Assembly: GCA_963682025.1 (NCBI GenBank)
Contig: OY821521.1
Coordinates: 56,947,408-57,011,407, forward strand
DNA length: 64,000 nt
Source of the DNA: Cordilura impudica
Taxonomy: Eukaryota > Arthropoda > Insecta > Diptera > Scathophagidae
Direction: 5' to 3'
A program made the position numbers and the translations under genes. Positions 45,290-58,087 of the stretch are shown piece by piece (within the stretch, counting starts at the first letter, position 1; the number at the start of each line of letters is the position of its first letter). Under the pieces are notes generated by a model. The model was not told where the DNA came from. It ran no database searches and saw only the letters and a list, made by a program, of their open reading frames with translations.

Positions 45290-45610
45290 GAATTACAAAA
45301 AAAAATTTTTTTATAGGCTGTCTTATTTTTTTCAAAAGTTATGATTTTTGCAACGAAAAAAATCAAACGGACGGACGGACGGTCATCGCTATATCGACTC
45401 GAGTTATTGCAAGGGTCAGGAATATACGTACATACTAGTTTAACATAATTGTAGGAAAGAAAGTCAAGACAATCGTGATTAGAATTAGTATATAATATAT
45501 TTTATGATATCTTTTATATACACTCATTAACTTAGAAAGGCTGGCCATAAGGACCCTTTACAAATTCCATAGCATAGTCGGCATATACCGACTAATACTT
45601 GGTTAAACTC
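45290..45610. repeat. Diverged DINE-like fragment with GGAC microsatellite
   Basis: GACGGACGGACGGTCATCGC, TATATCGACTCGAGTTATTG and a terminal hairpin AGTCGG-CATAT-ACCGACT resemble the 5' half of the DINE-like families on the minus strand. No exact family match among the other copies. Confidence 0.5.
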
Positions 45611-46811
45611 GAAAACTTCCTCAAATATTTTTTTGTCTTATTTTTTTTACTTCAATCACAAATTGTAAAACTATTTGAATTCAGTTTAATTTCACAAATT
45701 TATACTATTAACGGAGATTTTGTTTTCACTTTCTACTTCTTGTAAAACAGCATAATTTAATAAATTTCACTTCTTAAATTTGCTGTGCTTACAGAAATTA
45801 TTCACTAATAGTTCACTAGCAAAAGGCCAATGCTCTCGCTCATATTTTCCATTAATACAATTTTTTTTCAATTTCATTTTGTCCTTTAATCATTCGCATT
45901 GATTCATTTTTTTTTTTACAGATTACATGTTGCCAGACCAATTTCAAACAGGAAATAACATATCATTAAAATGGGTGTGCCTCAATTTCCTTTATTTTCA
46001 TCTCACTGTTATGAACTAAATTGTAGTCCTGCTCCATATACAATTTTATAAAAAAAATACATTTTCCTTTTTAATTTCATCATTGTGAGTGTGAGTTTGT
46101 GTATAAAATGCTGACTACATCGTTACTGAAAAATATGTTTTATTTGTTAATGTTGCAATTTAATTTTTTTTTCTCAAACGGAAATTAACTGTATGAATGT
46201 TATTTTTTTGACATATCCAATGAAACGAAAGGAAATTTCATTACTGTTGTATGTGTATTAGGGTGGCATTACATACTTTTAGTCGAGTTTTAAGAGAACA
46301 AATCTTTTAGGTGGCCGTGATAGCAGGGAAAGCTGAAAACTAATCTTAAAAGGTTTATGTCGTCCTAATTTATTTTGTAAAATTAAAGCTTTAAAAGAAC
46401 GTAACTATATCAACATTAAATTGTTTAAATTGGATATTGATAAAATAAGACGGATCCATTAGGCTATAAAATCATAATACTTTTTACTTCGGATATTTAG
46501 TCATTAATGTTGCAGGGAAATACCAAATGAGGGAAGTATTATACCGATATATCACAAAATGGATGACATTAATTTTTTTAATATACGTTCAATACTCACT
46601 GACAGACTGTGTATAGGCGTATGATGAATATTAATTGCAATAAGTTTATCAGTCATACGCCTAAGTATCAATATAATAACTAGCATCGCAAATACATTCC
46701 CAAATAAATTTTCTTAAAAAAGCGAAATAGCAAAATTGACATTTCTTTAAAAAGTGCATTTTCTTACTTTTGTTAAAAAGATGATTTCTGTTAAGAAAAA
46801 TTAAAAAAAAA
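45611..46811. other. AT-rich non-coding DNA
   Basis: No gene. A small inverted repeat (TAGGCGTATGA...TCATACGCCTA) sits at 46614-46665. Confidence 0.45.
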
Positions 46812-49800
46812 AACAAGTAAGAGTGTTAAATTCGGCTGTACCGAATCTTTAATACCCTCCACTTCGGTTTGAGTATTGATAATAAATGTATACGAAATAT
46901 TTGAAAAAGTAAATAATTTGTTAAACTTAATACCAAATTATTTCAGCAAATTCTTTTATTTATTTCAGTTTATTTCAAGAGTTGGTCTATAAATCTCTCT
47001 CACATTAGCTGTGTTCATATACGCGATAATTTGTAACAACTTGTACAAATTACCACAAAATTTACTGGATTTTGTTCGTTAACTTCAAAAACCCATTAAA
47101 AGAGAGCAAATGATAGCGTAACGTGACAGTTAATTTTTTGAAAACTTGCTGGTTTTTACTGGATATATTTTTGCCAGTAAGAATTAGCAAGCAAGAAGAA
47201 ACATATGTTTGAAAAACATATGATTGATTTTTGTGGTAAATAAAGCAAAAATATTACAATTTTATTTTTGTGCAAAAGGGTTAAATAAAAATTCTGAGGA
47301 AATTAATGATAGAAGAAGTAAGTAAATATTCACATAACCAGGTTTCATTAATTTTAATCTTTTAAAACCGGTTCCTGCCAGAAAAATATTTGTGTCTGCC
47401 AATTTCTTTCATAATAAATGTTTATTTTCAAAAGCAATAGGTAATGATATTAGGTTCAATGAATATTTTTACATGTTAAATAAAATAAATTCTTCTAATG
47501 AAGGTATATTTCTTTTTCTAATTTAGAGTTCCACTTCTTCTTCACTTTCGAGTGTGTTTACAATCAGCTGTTTCTATGATCGTGCAAATTTTTACAAATT
47601 GCTGTTCGTTTACTATTTTGGATATTTATGTTTTTGAGAACTAATTTTTCTTACTCTCTGAAATTTCGGTTTTTACTGGGAAAGTAAACGAACAGAGCTA
47701 TTATTAATTCGCGCTCCAACGAGGAAAGATCGTTTTCGTCTTTTCTATTATTACGGATAAAAAAACACGTTTCGTTGTTTGCTTTTTGGTCATCATGGTT
47801 TCTGATCGGCATGCATTTAGGTTATATACCTATATGCATGCGTTTCCGGTTATATGACATAACTTCTCGTTTAATTTAGTTTTTGCTAATTAAGTAGCTC
47901 GTCCTAACCTCCATTGCAAAGGTAATGGTTGTGTAGGGTGGCTATTCGCGTTAAATCGTGCTAACTGGAGATGGCTGTATAGTTTCTTTTAACTGGCCAA
48001 ACAATTCTTTAACAAAATAAAAACCAAAAAATAGCTCTCTCAATTTTTTGTTAATATATTGCCATGTTTGGAAAACATAGACAATATATTTTTGTTTACA
48101 TATTAAAAGGTAGTTTTCACTATTTGATTTTGCGGTAACACAGAATCACACAATACAATACAAAATCTAACTTTTAATTTTGAATTAAATTATGTTAATA
48201 AAATATAATTTCATTTATTTACTCCAAATACTAATACCTGGGAATTATTATCGAACATTTTTTGGGTTTTACTTTGCCTACAATGAAGTCAAATTTTGAA
48301 GTCATCTTGAAATTGGGGATGCCAAACGCAAAAAACCAAATATCCAAAAATTTTAATTAAAATAATTTGTTATCTTTATTTTCTGAAAAATTTTTCATCC
48401 AAAAAATTGTGAAAAATAATATATAAATAACATTCTAATCAAATTGCGCTTTATTTATGTAAGAATTTTTATGTTCGCAATTCTTAAATATCATTTGAGG
48501 TTTTCTAAACTTCATTGAATTTAAATTAATGTTTTCTTTAATGTCTCCTGAATGACAATATTTTTTTTTTATATGTAAACATTTTTAAATATTTGGTGTT
48601 TTTGAATTTCAATTTGTGTTTAAAGAATAAAATTTATATTTTTAAAATTCAATTAATGCCCTCTAAATTTCAAGTTATTATTTCCGAAGTTTTAATATGA
48701 TTTGCCAAAATTCAATTGATATTTTCTGATTTATAATTGGAAATCTGAATTCAGTTTTTACAATTGATATTTTCTTAAATTTGAATGGAAAATTTAAAAA
48801 CTGCAATTTTGTATTTATGTGAATAATAGTGCTTTAGCAATTATAAAAAAATTTTTAAAAATTGGATGTAATCGCAATCAGCTATTTTGTAGGTAAAGCA
48901 GAATAACAATTTAATATATGTATTTATGTAAAACTGTTTTTAAAGCAAAAAAACACATTGCTTCTTCTTTTCTTCTTTATTGAGCTCTGTGTATACTTTT
49001 AAACATTGTTCTGTTTGATAAAAATTTTGACATTCAGGTTAAAATAGAAATAACGATTGCAAAGCTAATTAGAACAAAAGCTGTGGTGCCATCTTCTGTG
49101 GCATAGTCACACTGAGCAAAATGAAGTGACACTCTGTTTGTGTATTTTCACTAAAGTAGAATTTTATATAAATACTGCTAATTTTCTAAATTTTCACTTT
49201 TTGCAAGAAAACGATACACAGTGGTCATATATATCCACTGTAAAAATCTTACATCCTAGTCTTTCGCAAAAAAAAAAAAAATATAGTTATAACCCTCTTT
49301 GTGTTATAACAGTTGCTTCTTTATAAGCCACTAAAAAGACATATTTTGAGTTGCACCCAAAAAACTTGCTATTTTAATCATCACTGAAAAAATCGCTACT
49401 ACTGCTATTTTTGTATTCTTATTAGTTGCAATTCTTTACAATGAAACAACTGTTTTTAAATTTTATTGTAAATATTACAAAAAACCTCTTTTTGCCTCTA
49501 CTGAAAATTTGTAAATTTTGAGTTGACTCACTTTAGAGTTACATGTGCGATATGTGTATTATTTTATTATTTAATATATGTATGTTTACATTGTTTTTTT
49601 TTTTATTAACAACAGGTGGTTTAGCATTATTTGCTTTAGATGTTGGTGAATTTTTACCCCCTTTACCATAACCCAATCGATCTGAAACTTTGTACGCGGA
49701 CTCGTGGCGATAACAAAAATGACCTAGCAAACTTTGTGATGCGAAAACAATGGAAACTTTAAAAATTTTCTACCAGAGTTGATAAGCAACGTACAAAGCG

Positions 49801-50395
49801 TTAGTTTTTATTATATTATTACCACAGCGACCAGAAAAACAACAAGTCCATCCATGACAACAATATAACATTTAGAATAACAAAAAGAACAATACAGAAA
49901 CATATATTTTTTTAAATTTTTTGTACTTCTTCAGTGATTTCTCGGGACCCATTGAACCGATTTTCATGATTTTTGAAACAGAAGCCTCCCCATGATGTTG
50001 GTCAATCATTCTCACTAAAAGCGAGCGTTATCCTATTGATCGTGACAAGAACAGCATAGGCAAATCATATTTTTTCAAGACTTTTTTACTCCTTAATTCA
50101 GTTCTCGGGACCTAATCAACCGATTTGGACGGTTTTAAATAGCGAACTTCTCAGGCTGTCAGTGAATCATTTTCTATGCCAACAAACACCGTAGCTATCC
50201 GGTTGAAGCCGCCATCGTGATTTGCACAGACAGACAGACGGACAGACGGATATCGCTATATCAACTCCGCTGGTTATAAGGATCACAAATATATATATTT
50301 TATGGAGTCCAAAATTTTTTTTCTAATTATTACAAACGGAATGACAAACTTATATATACCTACCCTCTGCACACTGGGGTGAAGGGTATAAAAAT
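46812..50395 (-). mobile_element. DINE-like family B copy expanded by insertions
   Basis: On the minus strand the 5' end near 50395 (ATACCCTTCACCCC) and the 3' hairpin/CTTACTTGTT end near 46812 bound 3.6 kb, against 0.8 kb for the clean copy at 5088. Segments 46812-46960, 47735-48085, 48305-48390 and 49920-50395 match that copy in order. Three blocks are therefore extra. The first (about 46961-47730) has possible 11-bp ends TAGCTGTGTTC/GAACAGAGCTA. The frame at 49539-49730 lies in the third block and looks like repeat text. Confidence 0.6.
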
Positions 50396-50399
50396 AATT

Positions 50400-51300
50400 T
50401 ATAGAAAAAATTGCTTTTTAAGATAATTGATATTTTAAGAAAATACACTTATAGTCAGATGGCCTTTTTTAATTACTTTTGACGATAATTTCCTTTTTTC
50501 AGAAAAGGATCTTTTTTAGAAAAGGTACTTTTTTAAGAAAATATACTTTGTATAAGAATCATACATTTCTTAAAACAGATTTTGTTACAAAAGGCTCCTT
50601 TTAGGAAGGAAAAGTTTATACGAAATGATTTTTTAAGAAAATGTACTTTTCCAAGAAATTTTACTATTTAAATAAATACTTTTATAAAAACAGATACTTT
50701 TTTAAAAAAAAGGTTTTTTTTTCAAGAAAAGATATTTTTCATGAAAATATATTTTTTTAGGGAAAGGTAATTTTTTAAGAAAAGGCACTTTTAATTTATA
50801 GATACTTCTTCTATAAAATATAATTTTTTAATGTTTTTTTAAACAAAGGGTTCTTTTTTTTAAATAAAACACACTTTTTCAAGAAAATTTACTTTTTTAA
50901 GAAAAGGTACTTTTTTATTTCGCAATATTTTTTTGAAGAAGAGATACATCATACCAGAGAAGGTACATATTTTATAAAGGTCATTTTAAAGAAATAATTA
51001 AAAAAAAAAACGCTTTTTAGAAAGAGAAAGTTTTTATGAAAATGTCTCTTTAGGAAAATGTACTTCTTTAAGAAATCGTCTTTTTAAAATAGACTTTTTT
51101 AATAAAAGGCACTTTTTTAAGAAAATATACTTTTTAGGAAAAGTTAATTTTAGAAGAAAACCTACTTTTTTTTAATAAACGGTACTTTTTCACGAAAAGG
51201 TACTTTTTTATGAAAATGTTCCTTTTTACAAAATATAATAAAAGAAAAGAATATTTTAAGATAAGGATATTTTTTTAGAAAATTTACTTTATTTCACCAA
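50400..51300. repeat. Degenerate tandem region, TACTTTTTTAAGAAAA-like
   Basis: About 35-40 loosely spaced variants of TACTTTTTTAAGAAAAGG (spacing roughly 20-30 bp) fill 0.9 kb. Each unit is nearly palindromic (CTTTTTTAAG-like), so the tract could form many small hairpins. No coding value. Confidence 0.65.
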
Positions 51301-51823
51301 AAAAGACTCAAAAACCCCTGCCCATGTATGGGAGTTGTATTCCCTTTTCGGTCGGATTTAAGTGGTATAACTTTTAAGGAGATCAAAGGGAGTGAAATAA
51401 TTTTGTTCCGTTTTAGAAAACCAAGACACTTGAATGCTTCTTTCTACACTTGAAAAAAATGCTATTTCCAATAAACGTCATTTTAAATTCTCATGCCTAG
51501 AACATCAAGAGTATCCGATTCCTCAATACCTATATCACCCATATGTACAGATAACATTGTTGAATCTATGGTACTATGAGTCAACATACAATATTGAGCG
51601 CACTAAAATTAACCCTATTTGCTTTAACCCACTCGTACATTGGTCTTGATTGAAGGGAAATTAAAACAAATTAATCACAAATGTTACTGTCGTCTGCGAA
51701 GGAGAATATAGGATTGAAAGTTTGTCTAGGAAGGTCATTCAGAAAGGTAACGCATCACAGTGATCAGAGTGTAAATATCAGTTTATCACTCCATTCTTAA
51801 CGCATCGAAAAAAGCACATAAAG
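51301..51823. other. Non-coding DNA
   Basis: A frame at 51434-51649 has no domain. No element ends were found. Confidence 0.4.
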
Positions 51824-52240
51824 TACATATCGCACCTCAAGTACAAAACAGTCGCAACTCAAAATTTTCAAATTTTCAGAAGAGGAAAAAACCTGTTTAT
51901 GTAAAAATGATTGTATTATTTAAAAAAATGTAGTTTCGTTATGAAAAATGTACATTTTGAGGAAAGTTTTGCTATACTATTTTCTAATTTATATTGTATT
52001 TGTGGAAATAAAATATAATATTGAGTTATGACTCTCTGACTGAAATTTTTTCATTTGACTAGTGATATTATCTCAAGTTGTGCCCCAGATATAACAGTAT
52101 TATTCCTGTTCAAGAAGACAGTTATGAGAAATAAATTTGTGCAGTAGATAGAAATGTATACTGTGAATTAATTTATGGAAAAAAGGCAATTTTAGAAAAT
52201 TTTGGGTTGTGACTCTTTTGTATTTAAGGTGCGATATGTA
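51824..52240. repeat. Inverted repeat with about 55-bp arms
   Basis: The left arm (51824-51880: ACATATCGCACCTCAAGTAC, then AACTCAAAATTTTC) is the inverse of 52186-52240 (GAAAATTTTGGGTTGTGACT then AAGGTGCGATATGT). A third diverged copy of the arm is at 49507-49560. Probably a MITE family. Confidence 0.6.
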
Positions 52241-52267
52241 TGTTTGGGCGGGTCGATTTGTAGGGAG

Positions 52268-52905
52268 GCAAAAAAATCGCTCAAGTGACAAGGAAAATCA
52301 TGTTCTAGGGACCAAATAACAAACTTTGCCCAAGGAACCATACCTCTAAAACGAATTCTGATGTCCCGACTTTTGACCTGTCTGTCTGTCTGTCTCCCAT
52401 GGGGATACCCCATTCCTCCTCATGCAATTGATCTGAAACTTGGCCCATAGCCTTCTTGTGACTACAGATTAATTTTGGGGAGTCACGCAGAGTCGCGCAT
52501 AGTCACTGAGTGATCTAAAAGTTTTTTACCCTCATCCGATTGATCTTTTTGAATAACATAACATAGTCAAGGCGTATGATTATTACTTATTAGCAGACTA
52601 GAAGATACGTATGCGTATGAGTGTTAATTTTAATATTAAATCAATTATAGCCCAATTAAAAACAAAAAATGGAGATTTTTGAAATCTCTGTGTGGGTGGG
52701 TCGGCCCTCCAATGTTAGTGGGGACGATCATACATTTGGACTCTATTGGGGGACTCTAAATGGGTCAAAGTGAGACAGTCGGACAGACAGGTCAAAAGTC
52801 GGGACATCAGAATTCGTTTTAGGTGTATGGTTCCTCGGGCAAAGTTTCTTATTTTGATCCGTAGAATATGATTTTCCTTGTCACTTGGGCGATTTTTAAT
52901 GTATG
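52268..52905. repeat. Long inverted repeat, about 135-bp arms with GTCT tract
   Basis: Arms 52268-52405 and 52770-52905 share inverse blocks: GACAAGGAAAATCAT, TTTGCCCAAGGAACCAT, AAAACGAATTCTGATGTCCC and GACTTTTGACCTGTCTGTC. The 365-bp centre holds other repeat text. Transcription would give a long hairpin RNA. Confidence 0.7.
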
Positions 52906-52909
52906 TATA

Positions 52910-53290
52910 TTCTTGATGCTTATAACTACTCGAGTCGATATAGCGAACTTTGACTGTTCATCTTTCCGTCTGTTTACATATCTGTTGAAATCACGCTCAT
53001 TTAAAAAATTAACCATTCACCTGAGTGGACTTAGGATACTATTGTTTGTCATTATTTCCATTAGGTTGATGTGTAAAATGAGTAAATCGGGAAGTAGTGT
53101 CCCGAGAAATGAACAAGATATGGAGAGACCTTAAAAAATTTTAAAAATTCAGTGTGTTTGTTGGAATGATTTAGTATTAAGTTTATAATTTGTTTACAAT
53201 TGTTTTAAATAGTGCAATAAATCGAAATATTACTGCAAACGTAACACGTAGATGGAGGGTATTAAAGATTTAACACGTTTACTTATTTTT
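52910..53290 (+). repeat. Diverged DINE-like family B remnant
   Basis: ACTCGAGTCGATATAGCGAA, TTTCCGTCTG and the terminal AGATGGAGGGTATTAAAGAT then TTAACACGTTTACTT correspond to family B landmarks in order, with the hairpin eroded. Confidence 0.5.
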
Positions 53291-55513
53291 TTACGTTTCT
53301 TGCAAAAAAAAAAAAAAAAAAACACAAACACAACCAATCTTTGTGCAATTAATAAAATTATTTCTTCCTCAGATTTTCCATTTTATTATTTTTTTATTTT
53401 CGTTTTCTCAGCTCTTGTCACCATCTTGATGACATTCGTCTTTCAAGTACTTCTCAATTTAAATAAGAACATTATTTTAAGAACAACTTATTTTTTTTCT
53501 GTTCTTCCTTTTTCATTATGTCATTTCTCCTCAAACCGTTTTCCTTTAATTTATTTGATTAACTGCATTTAAAAAGACCGATAGAGAATTTTAAATATTT
53601 GCATAAATTTTATGAAGTAAAATACATAAAGGATTCTTTTCCAAGTAAATGCTTAGGGTTATTTGAATTGAATTCTAATTGGGTCATTTATATAGTAAAT
53701 GATGTGAAAAACTTATGGTAATGTGGCAGAATATTTAGTCATCATTATGTAGAACAAATAAAACAAACAAATTTAAAGTAGGGGCGAATTTATTGTGATG
53801 CAGAGTTGGGGTTTTAGGCGATTTTTTTTAAAGAAGTGAAAAAGTTGAGAAATTATTTTATTTCTTTTTATTTAATAAGGTTCTAGTTACATATAGAAAA
53901 AGTCGCGGCCTGTGATGTGTTTTGATTTTAAGGGTTTGTGGTTTTAGGACTAAATGCTTATTAAAGAATCCTCCATAGCTGTAGTCAACTAAAGACCTTG
54001 AACTGGATTAACAAGTGGTTTCTATTGTACAAAATCTATCCTGTGTATCGCCATGAGTTGCTGATGGTAATGATTTTCTACAAACATCAATTTTACTAAT
54101 TAATATTTTTACATATTTTGACTTTTCAAAAAAATATGTAAGTCAAGATATCAAATCAGCATTTCACAGATCATTTTTAAATAAAATACAAAATATTTTG
54201 AAAACGTAAAACTGCTGAAGCCACTACTTGTCATTTTAACAGCTTTATCGTAAGGACAACAACATCAAAGCTATAAAAATCGCTCAAGTAAACCAGCCAA
54301 AATAAAACTGCATGAATTATGCCCAGAAAAAATTTATGGATTCAATTAAAAGTTTTCTTATTTAAAGCAGCCAAAAGAAAGCCCAAATTCGCTGCTTCCA
54401 GCACAAAATACACTTTGAACATGTTGAGTTCTTTCTATGTTCGTAAATTGTTTTGTATGTTTGATGTAGAGAAGAGAAGGACGTTATCAAAATTGCGCTA
54501 AACATGGAAATTTGCTGTGACCACATACAGATGAAACTGAACATACGCAATAGAACGTGCGTTTTAACGATGTTTTCTTTTTATTTTTTTGTTGCTCGTA
54601 AAGAGGGTGTTTTCCACCACCGGAAGTGTATGTGAACTAGTATTGAGGATATAAGATTTTGTTTACCGTGACTGAAGCAGAACGTATAAACATTCATATT
54701 AAACAAGTTTATACTGAAATATAGTCGAAAGTTTTTTATTCTTTTTTTGTATGTTAAATAATGAGAACGAACGAATTTTTCCTTTTGTTAATAGAGTCGG
54801 AGATGCGGTAATTGTGGCTGAAATTTTAACACTCCAAATAAAATACAAAAAAAAAACACACAATATTCATCTTCTTTTGTTTTTCAGTTTCAAAACACTT
54901 ACAATTTGAGTTGGCGGAAACACTTCCAAGAACCGCAAACATTTCTGTGGGATGTGGCAACGAAATGAGCTGCAAATACAGAGGCAACCAAAATCAAAAA
55001 TGAAAGAACATTAAACGTTTTGGTAAATAATGGATGGTAGAAGAGAAGCTTTAAATGGCAGAATAAAATGCAATGAACTGAAGAGAAACCGCTTAAAATT
55101 AGAAGGTTTTTCCCAACAATAATTAGAAGGGGTATGTTATTGGATAAAATAATTGTTTTTCAGGATTAGGGAGAGTACAATATATGATATTGCTTTACTG
55201 TTTACGTAATTTGTATCAACTTTAAATGCGAATTTGTAATCTATATATACTTACATGAAGGCGAAAGTTTGTTTGTTTGTTTGTTTGTAGCTTTTAAGAA
55301 ACTAAAATGAGTTTTTAATCTGTACTAATATAATAAATTGGTAATGTGTGTTTGTTTGTTTGCTTGGAGGAGGTAATCTCCGTAACTACTAATCTGATCA
55401 TCCTGAAATTTTCAAAGAGTCTTACTGCGGATATGGGAAGTGCTACAGGCTATATATTTTTTTATATTTTTAGTGGGCGTGGCACTCCCCATACCAAGTA
55501 AATTTCTAATATC
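53291..55513. other. AT-rich non-coding DNA
   Basis: Poly(A) at 53307-53322. The frame at 53252-53572 is hydrophobic low complexity. GTTT microsatellite at 55267-55287 and rolling-circle-like text (GTGGGCGTGGCACTCCCC) lie near 55475-55495. No gene supported. Confidence 0.45.
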
Positions 55514-56288
55514 ATATATCTGTGGTTTTCTGGAATAACCGCGTATGTCCATTTTTGTCAGTTTTGAGTTAACGATGCCAAACATATTAATTTTTAACGC
55601 TCTACATGTGTTAAATTTTTTAAAAAAAAATATTGACCATTTCTGAGTTTTTTCTTTAAATAACGACGTAACTTAAATGTTTATTAAATTAATTTGCAGC
55701 ACTAACGACGTATGTCAACCTACATTTGATCGCTGACAAACTATTTTCTCAGAAAACGAAACATAGCGACATACGTTGTTATTAATGAAAAAAATGCAAA
55801 ATAATTTTGGATTAGTTTTCAGTTTATAACCACTTATAAAAACTTGTGTGTTTATTTCTGTTATTTTTTGTCACTAGTATTCTTGATACGTTGTTATATT
55901 CCCAACCTAAGTCCCGTTAACTTTTTGTTGACGAACAAAGAAATCAATTTTTCAAGCAACAACAACTTATGTCTACATATGTGGTTGCATTGGCAGTTTT
56001 CTTTTTCAAAGAAAACGACGTTTATCGACATAAGTTGTTTTATCTGCACACACTTTAAGTGTAATTTACTTATTATTTTTTTCGTCCTTCTCTAGGATCT
56101 ATTCCTCTGAAGATTTTTGACTCAAAATTTTATATAAAGTATTTATTGGCCATATCTCCAGGACTGTTCAATAAAAAGCTCTAAAAACTTTATACCGAGC
56201 CCATAATTTCAAACATAGCGTTTTTTGGCTCCCCTGAACATTTTGATTTTATGACATACGCGGTTATTCTAGAAAACCACAGATATAT
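55514..56288. mobile_element. MITE-like inverted repeat, 36-bp arms
   Basis: Arms 55514-55549 and 56253-56288 are inverse complements with one mismatch and include AATAACCGCGTATGTC. The centre contains further inverted ACGTATGTC/GACATACG and CATATGTGG/CGACATAAGTTG words, as if the element were built from nested palindromes. Non-coding. Confidence 0.65.
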
Positions 56289-56352
56289 TAAGTACTATGA
56301 TAGGGAGAGTTTTACAAATTTATATGAGGTCTCCTATTACACAGGTCAACAG

Positions 56353-57130
56353 CAACAAGTGAGAAAATTATAGTCGGTCTGGACCGACTATACGATACCC
56401 TATACCATGCGGTTAGAAACCCTATCTCTTAGGCCCAACTAACTGGACATAGAAAATAAGCAAAAACCAAATTTGAGTGGGATTTTTATTAATTTTTTTG
56501 GCTGCAGATATGAAAAAGTTCATATCGGATGATATATCTATATGGGGACTAGGTTCAAAAATGGACCGATCCTGATCATGTTTGGTAAAGTCTCTTGTAT
56601 ATTGCAAAAATATATACAAACAAAATTTGAGAAGAATCAGTGCAATATTTTTGTTTTTTAATAGATTTAAGTGAAGATCGGGAAGCAGCTCTATATGGTG
56701 CCAAAGGGATCATTTTTGGACCACTCATTATTATATGTAATGAACGCATACAAACCTAATTTTAGTAAGATTTATATGACAATTTGGATCTTATGGGAAT
56801 TTATGTCGATTTCATAGGGGTAATTTGTATGGGGGCTAGGTCTGAACATGGACCGATTCTCAGCAATTTCAATAGCGTTCATCTCATGGCCGATAAAAGC
56901 TTATATATCAAATTTCATCAAAATATATTCATATTTGCGACCTGCAGTTTGTTTACAAGGTTTACATGGACACACAGACGGACGGACGGACGGACATTGT
57001 TAAATCAACTCAGAAAGTGATTCTGATTCAAGCGGTATAATTAAAGATGGGTCTAGGTCAAATATTTTTGGTTGTTACAAACAGCAGCACAAAGTCATTA
57101 TACCCAAACCACATAGTGGTATAGTGTATA
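56353..57130 (-). mobile_element. DINE-1-like Helentron, family A
   Basis: Minus-strand copy. The 3' palindrome AGTCGGTCTGGACCGACT is at 56371-56388, the (GGAC)n tract at 56980-56995, and the 5' CCCAAACCACATAGTGGTAT at about 57111-57125. Its inner frames on both strands are the recurring non-coding frames of the family. Confidence 0.75.
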
Positions 57131-57589
57131 AAAATGCCGATCAATAACTACAATATAGATTTGATCCATCATTGCTACCTTAGTATAAAAATGATAAAAT
57201 TTTTCAATTCTATTTTTTTTTAAATAATTTTTAAGTAAAATTGTCAATATTTTGAGACATTTCTCCACTTATGTTGTCATAACTCAAAAACAGCTACTCC
57301 GATTTTGTTGAATTAAATATAAAAAATTAAATTAAAAATATTAAGATTAATATTAAGCTTCGCTGTTTTTAATCTGATCAATAGTTTAAAGGTTACGGAA
57401 CAAATTGTTTAAAAAAAAAATAAAAAAATGGTAAAAAAAAATTTTTTTTTCTCTTAAAAAAATCTGGAAAAAATCGGAAACTGCAAAAAGTATTGGATTT
57501 TATTTATTTATAGTGAAGCTAAATATCATGTAAATCAAACGAGATATGCATCATGAAAATCGATGAGTGCTTTATGTTTTTATTCACAA
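57131..57589. other. AT-rich gap
   Basis: No feature recognised. Confidence 0.4.
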
Positions 57590-58087
57590 CTAGCAGATTC
57601 CAGCCCTCGAAATTCGAGTGCAAATTCTAGGAAACTTTATTTAAATGGTGCGTGGTAAAGAAGAAGAAAGCATATATTTCAAAAATTCATAACTGCACTG
57701 TATTCTTAATCGGACCGGTTTCTGGCATTTCAGCCTTCATCAGCGATTTATTGAACTTTATTTTTCCATTAAATAAAGACCCTAAAGTTATGCTAATCAA
57801 TTATAGCCAATTCAGAAATCAACACAAAAAACAAACTCATTTTTATTACTAACATATTAACAAATTTAGTAAGCACAAATATAGCATTGTATAATTTTAC
57901 GTATGTGTTAGTAGCAACTTTAAATGCAATTTACTCATAAAAAGGGGAAAAAATTAAAAATCTGTAAGTCAACAAATCGGCTAAAAAGAAATACCTGTCA
58001 AACTATATACTTTTGGTCAAAATCGGGTTAAAACGGTAGAACAAAACATCAGTCACAAGAAATAGCCTAGCCTATTAATATTATAGA
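57590..58087 (-). mobile_element. Non-autonomous Helitron, family C copy 4
   Basis: On the minus strand: TCTATAATATTAATAGGC at 58087, hairpin CTCGAA/TTCGAG near 57606-57620, and CTAG end at 57590-57593. It shows the unoccupied AACTTT site that is filled in copy 3. Confidence 0.7.

Noticed and set aside
49539..49730. 63-codon minus-strand frame with LGYGKGGKNSP
   Set aside because: The same wording appears as non-coding repeat text near 52420-52550, and it lies in an insertion of a DINE-like element.
53252..53572. 106-codon hydrophobic frame
   Set aside because: Starts in a decayed DINE-like end, runs through poly(A), and is low complexity without a domain.
54319..54550. Overlapping frames on both strands with basic residues
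   Set aside because: About 60 codons each, with neither strand showing domain or codon signals.
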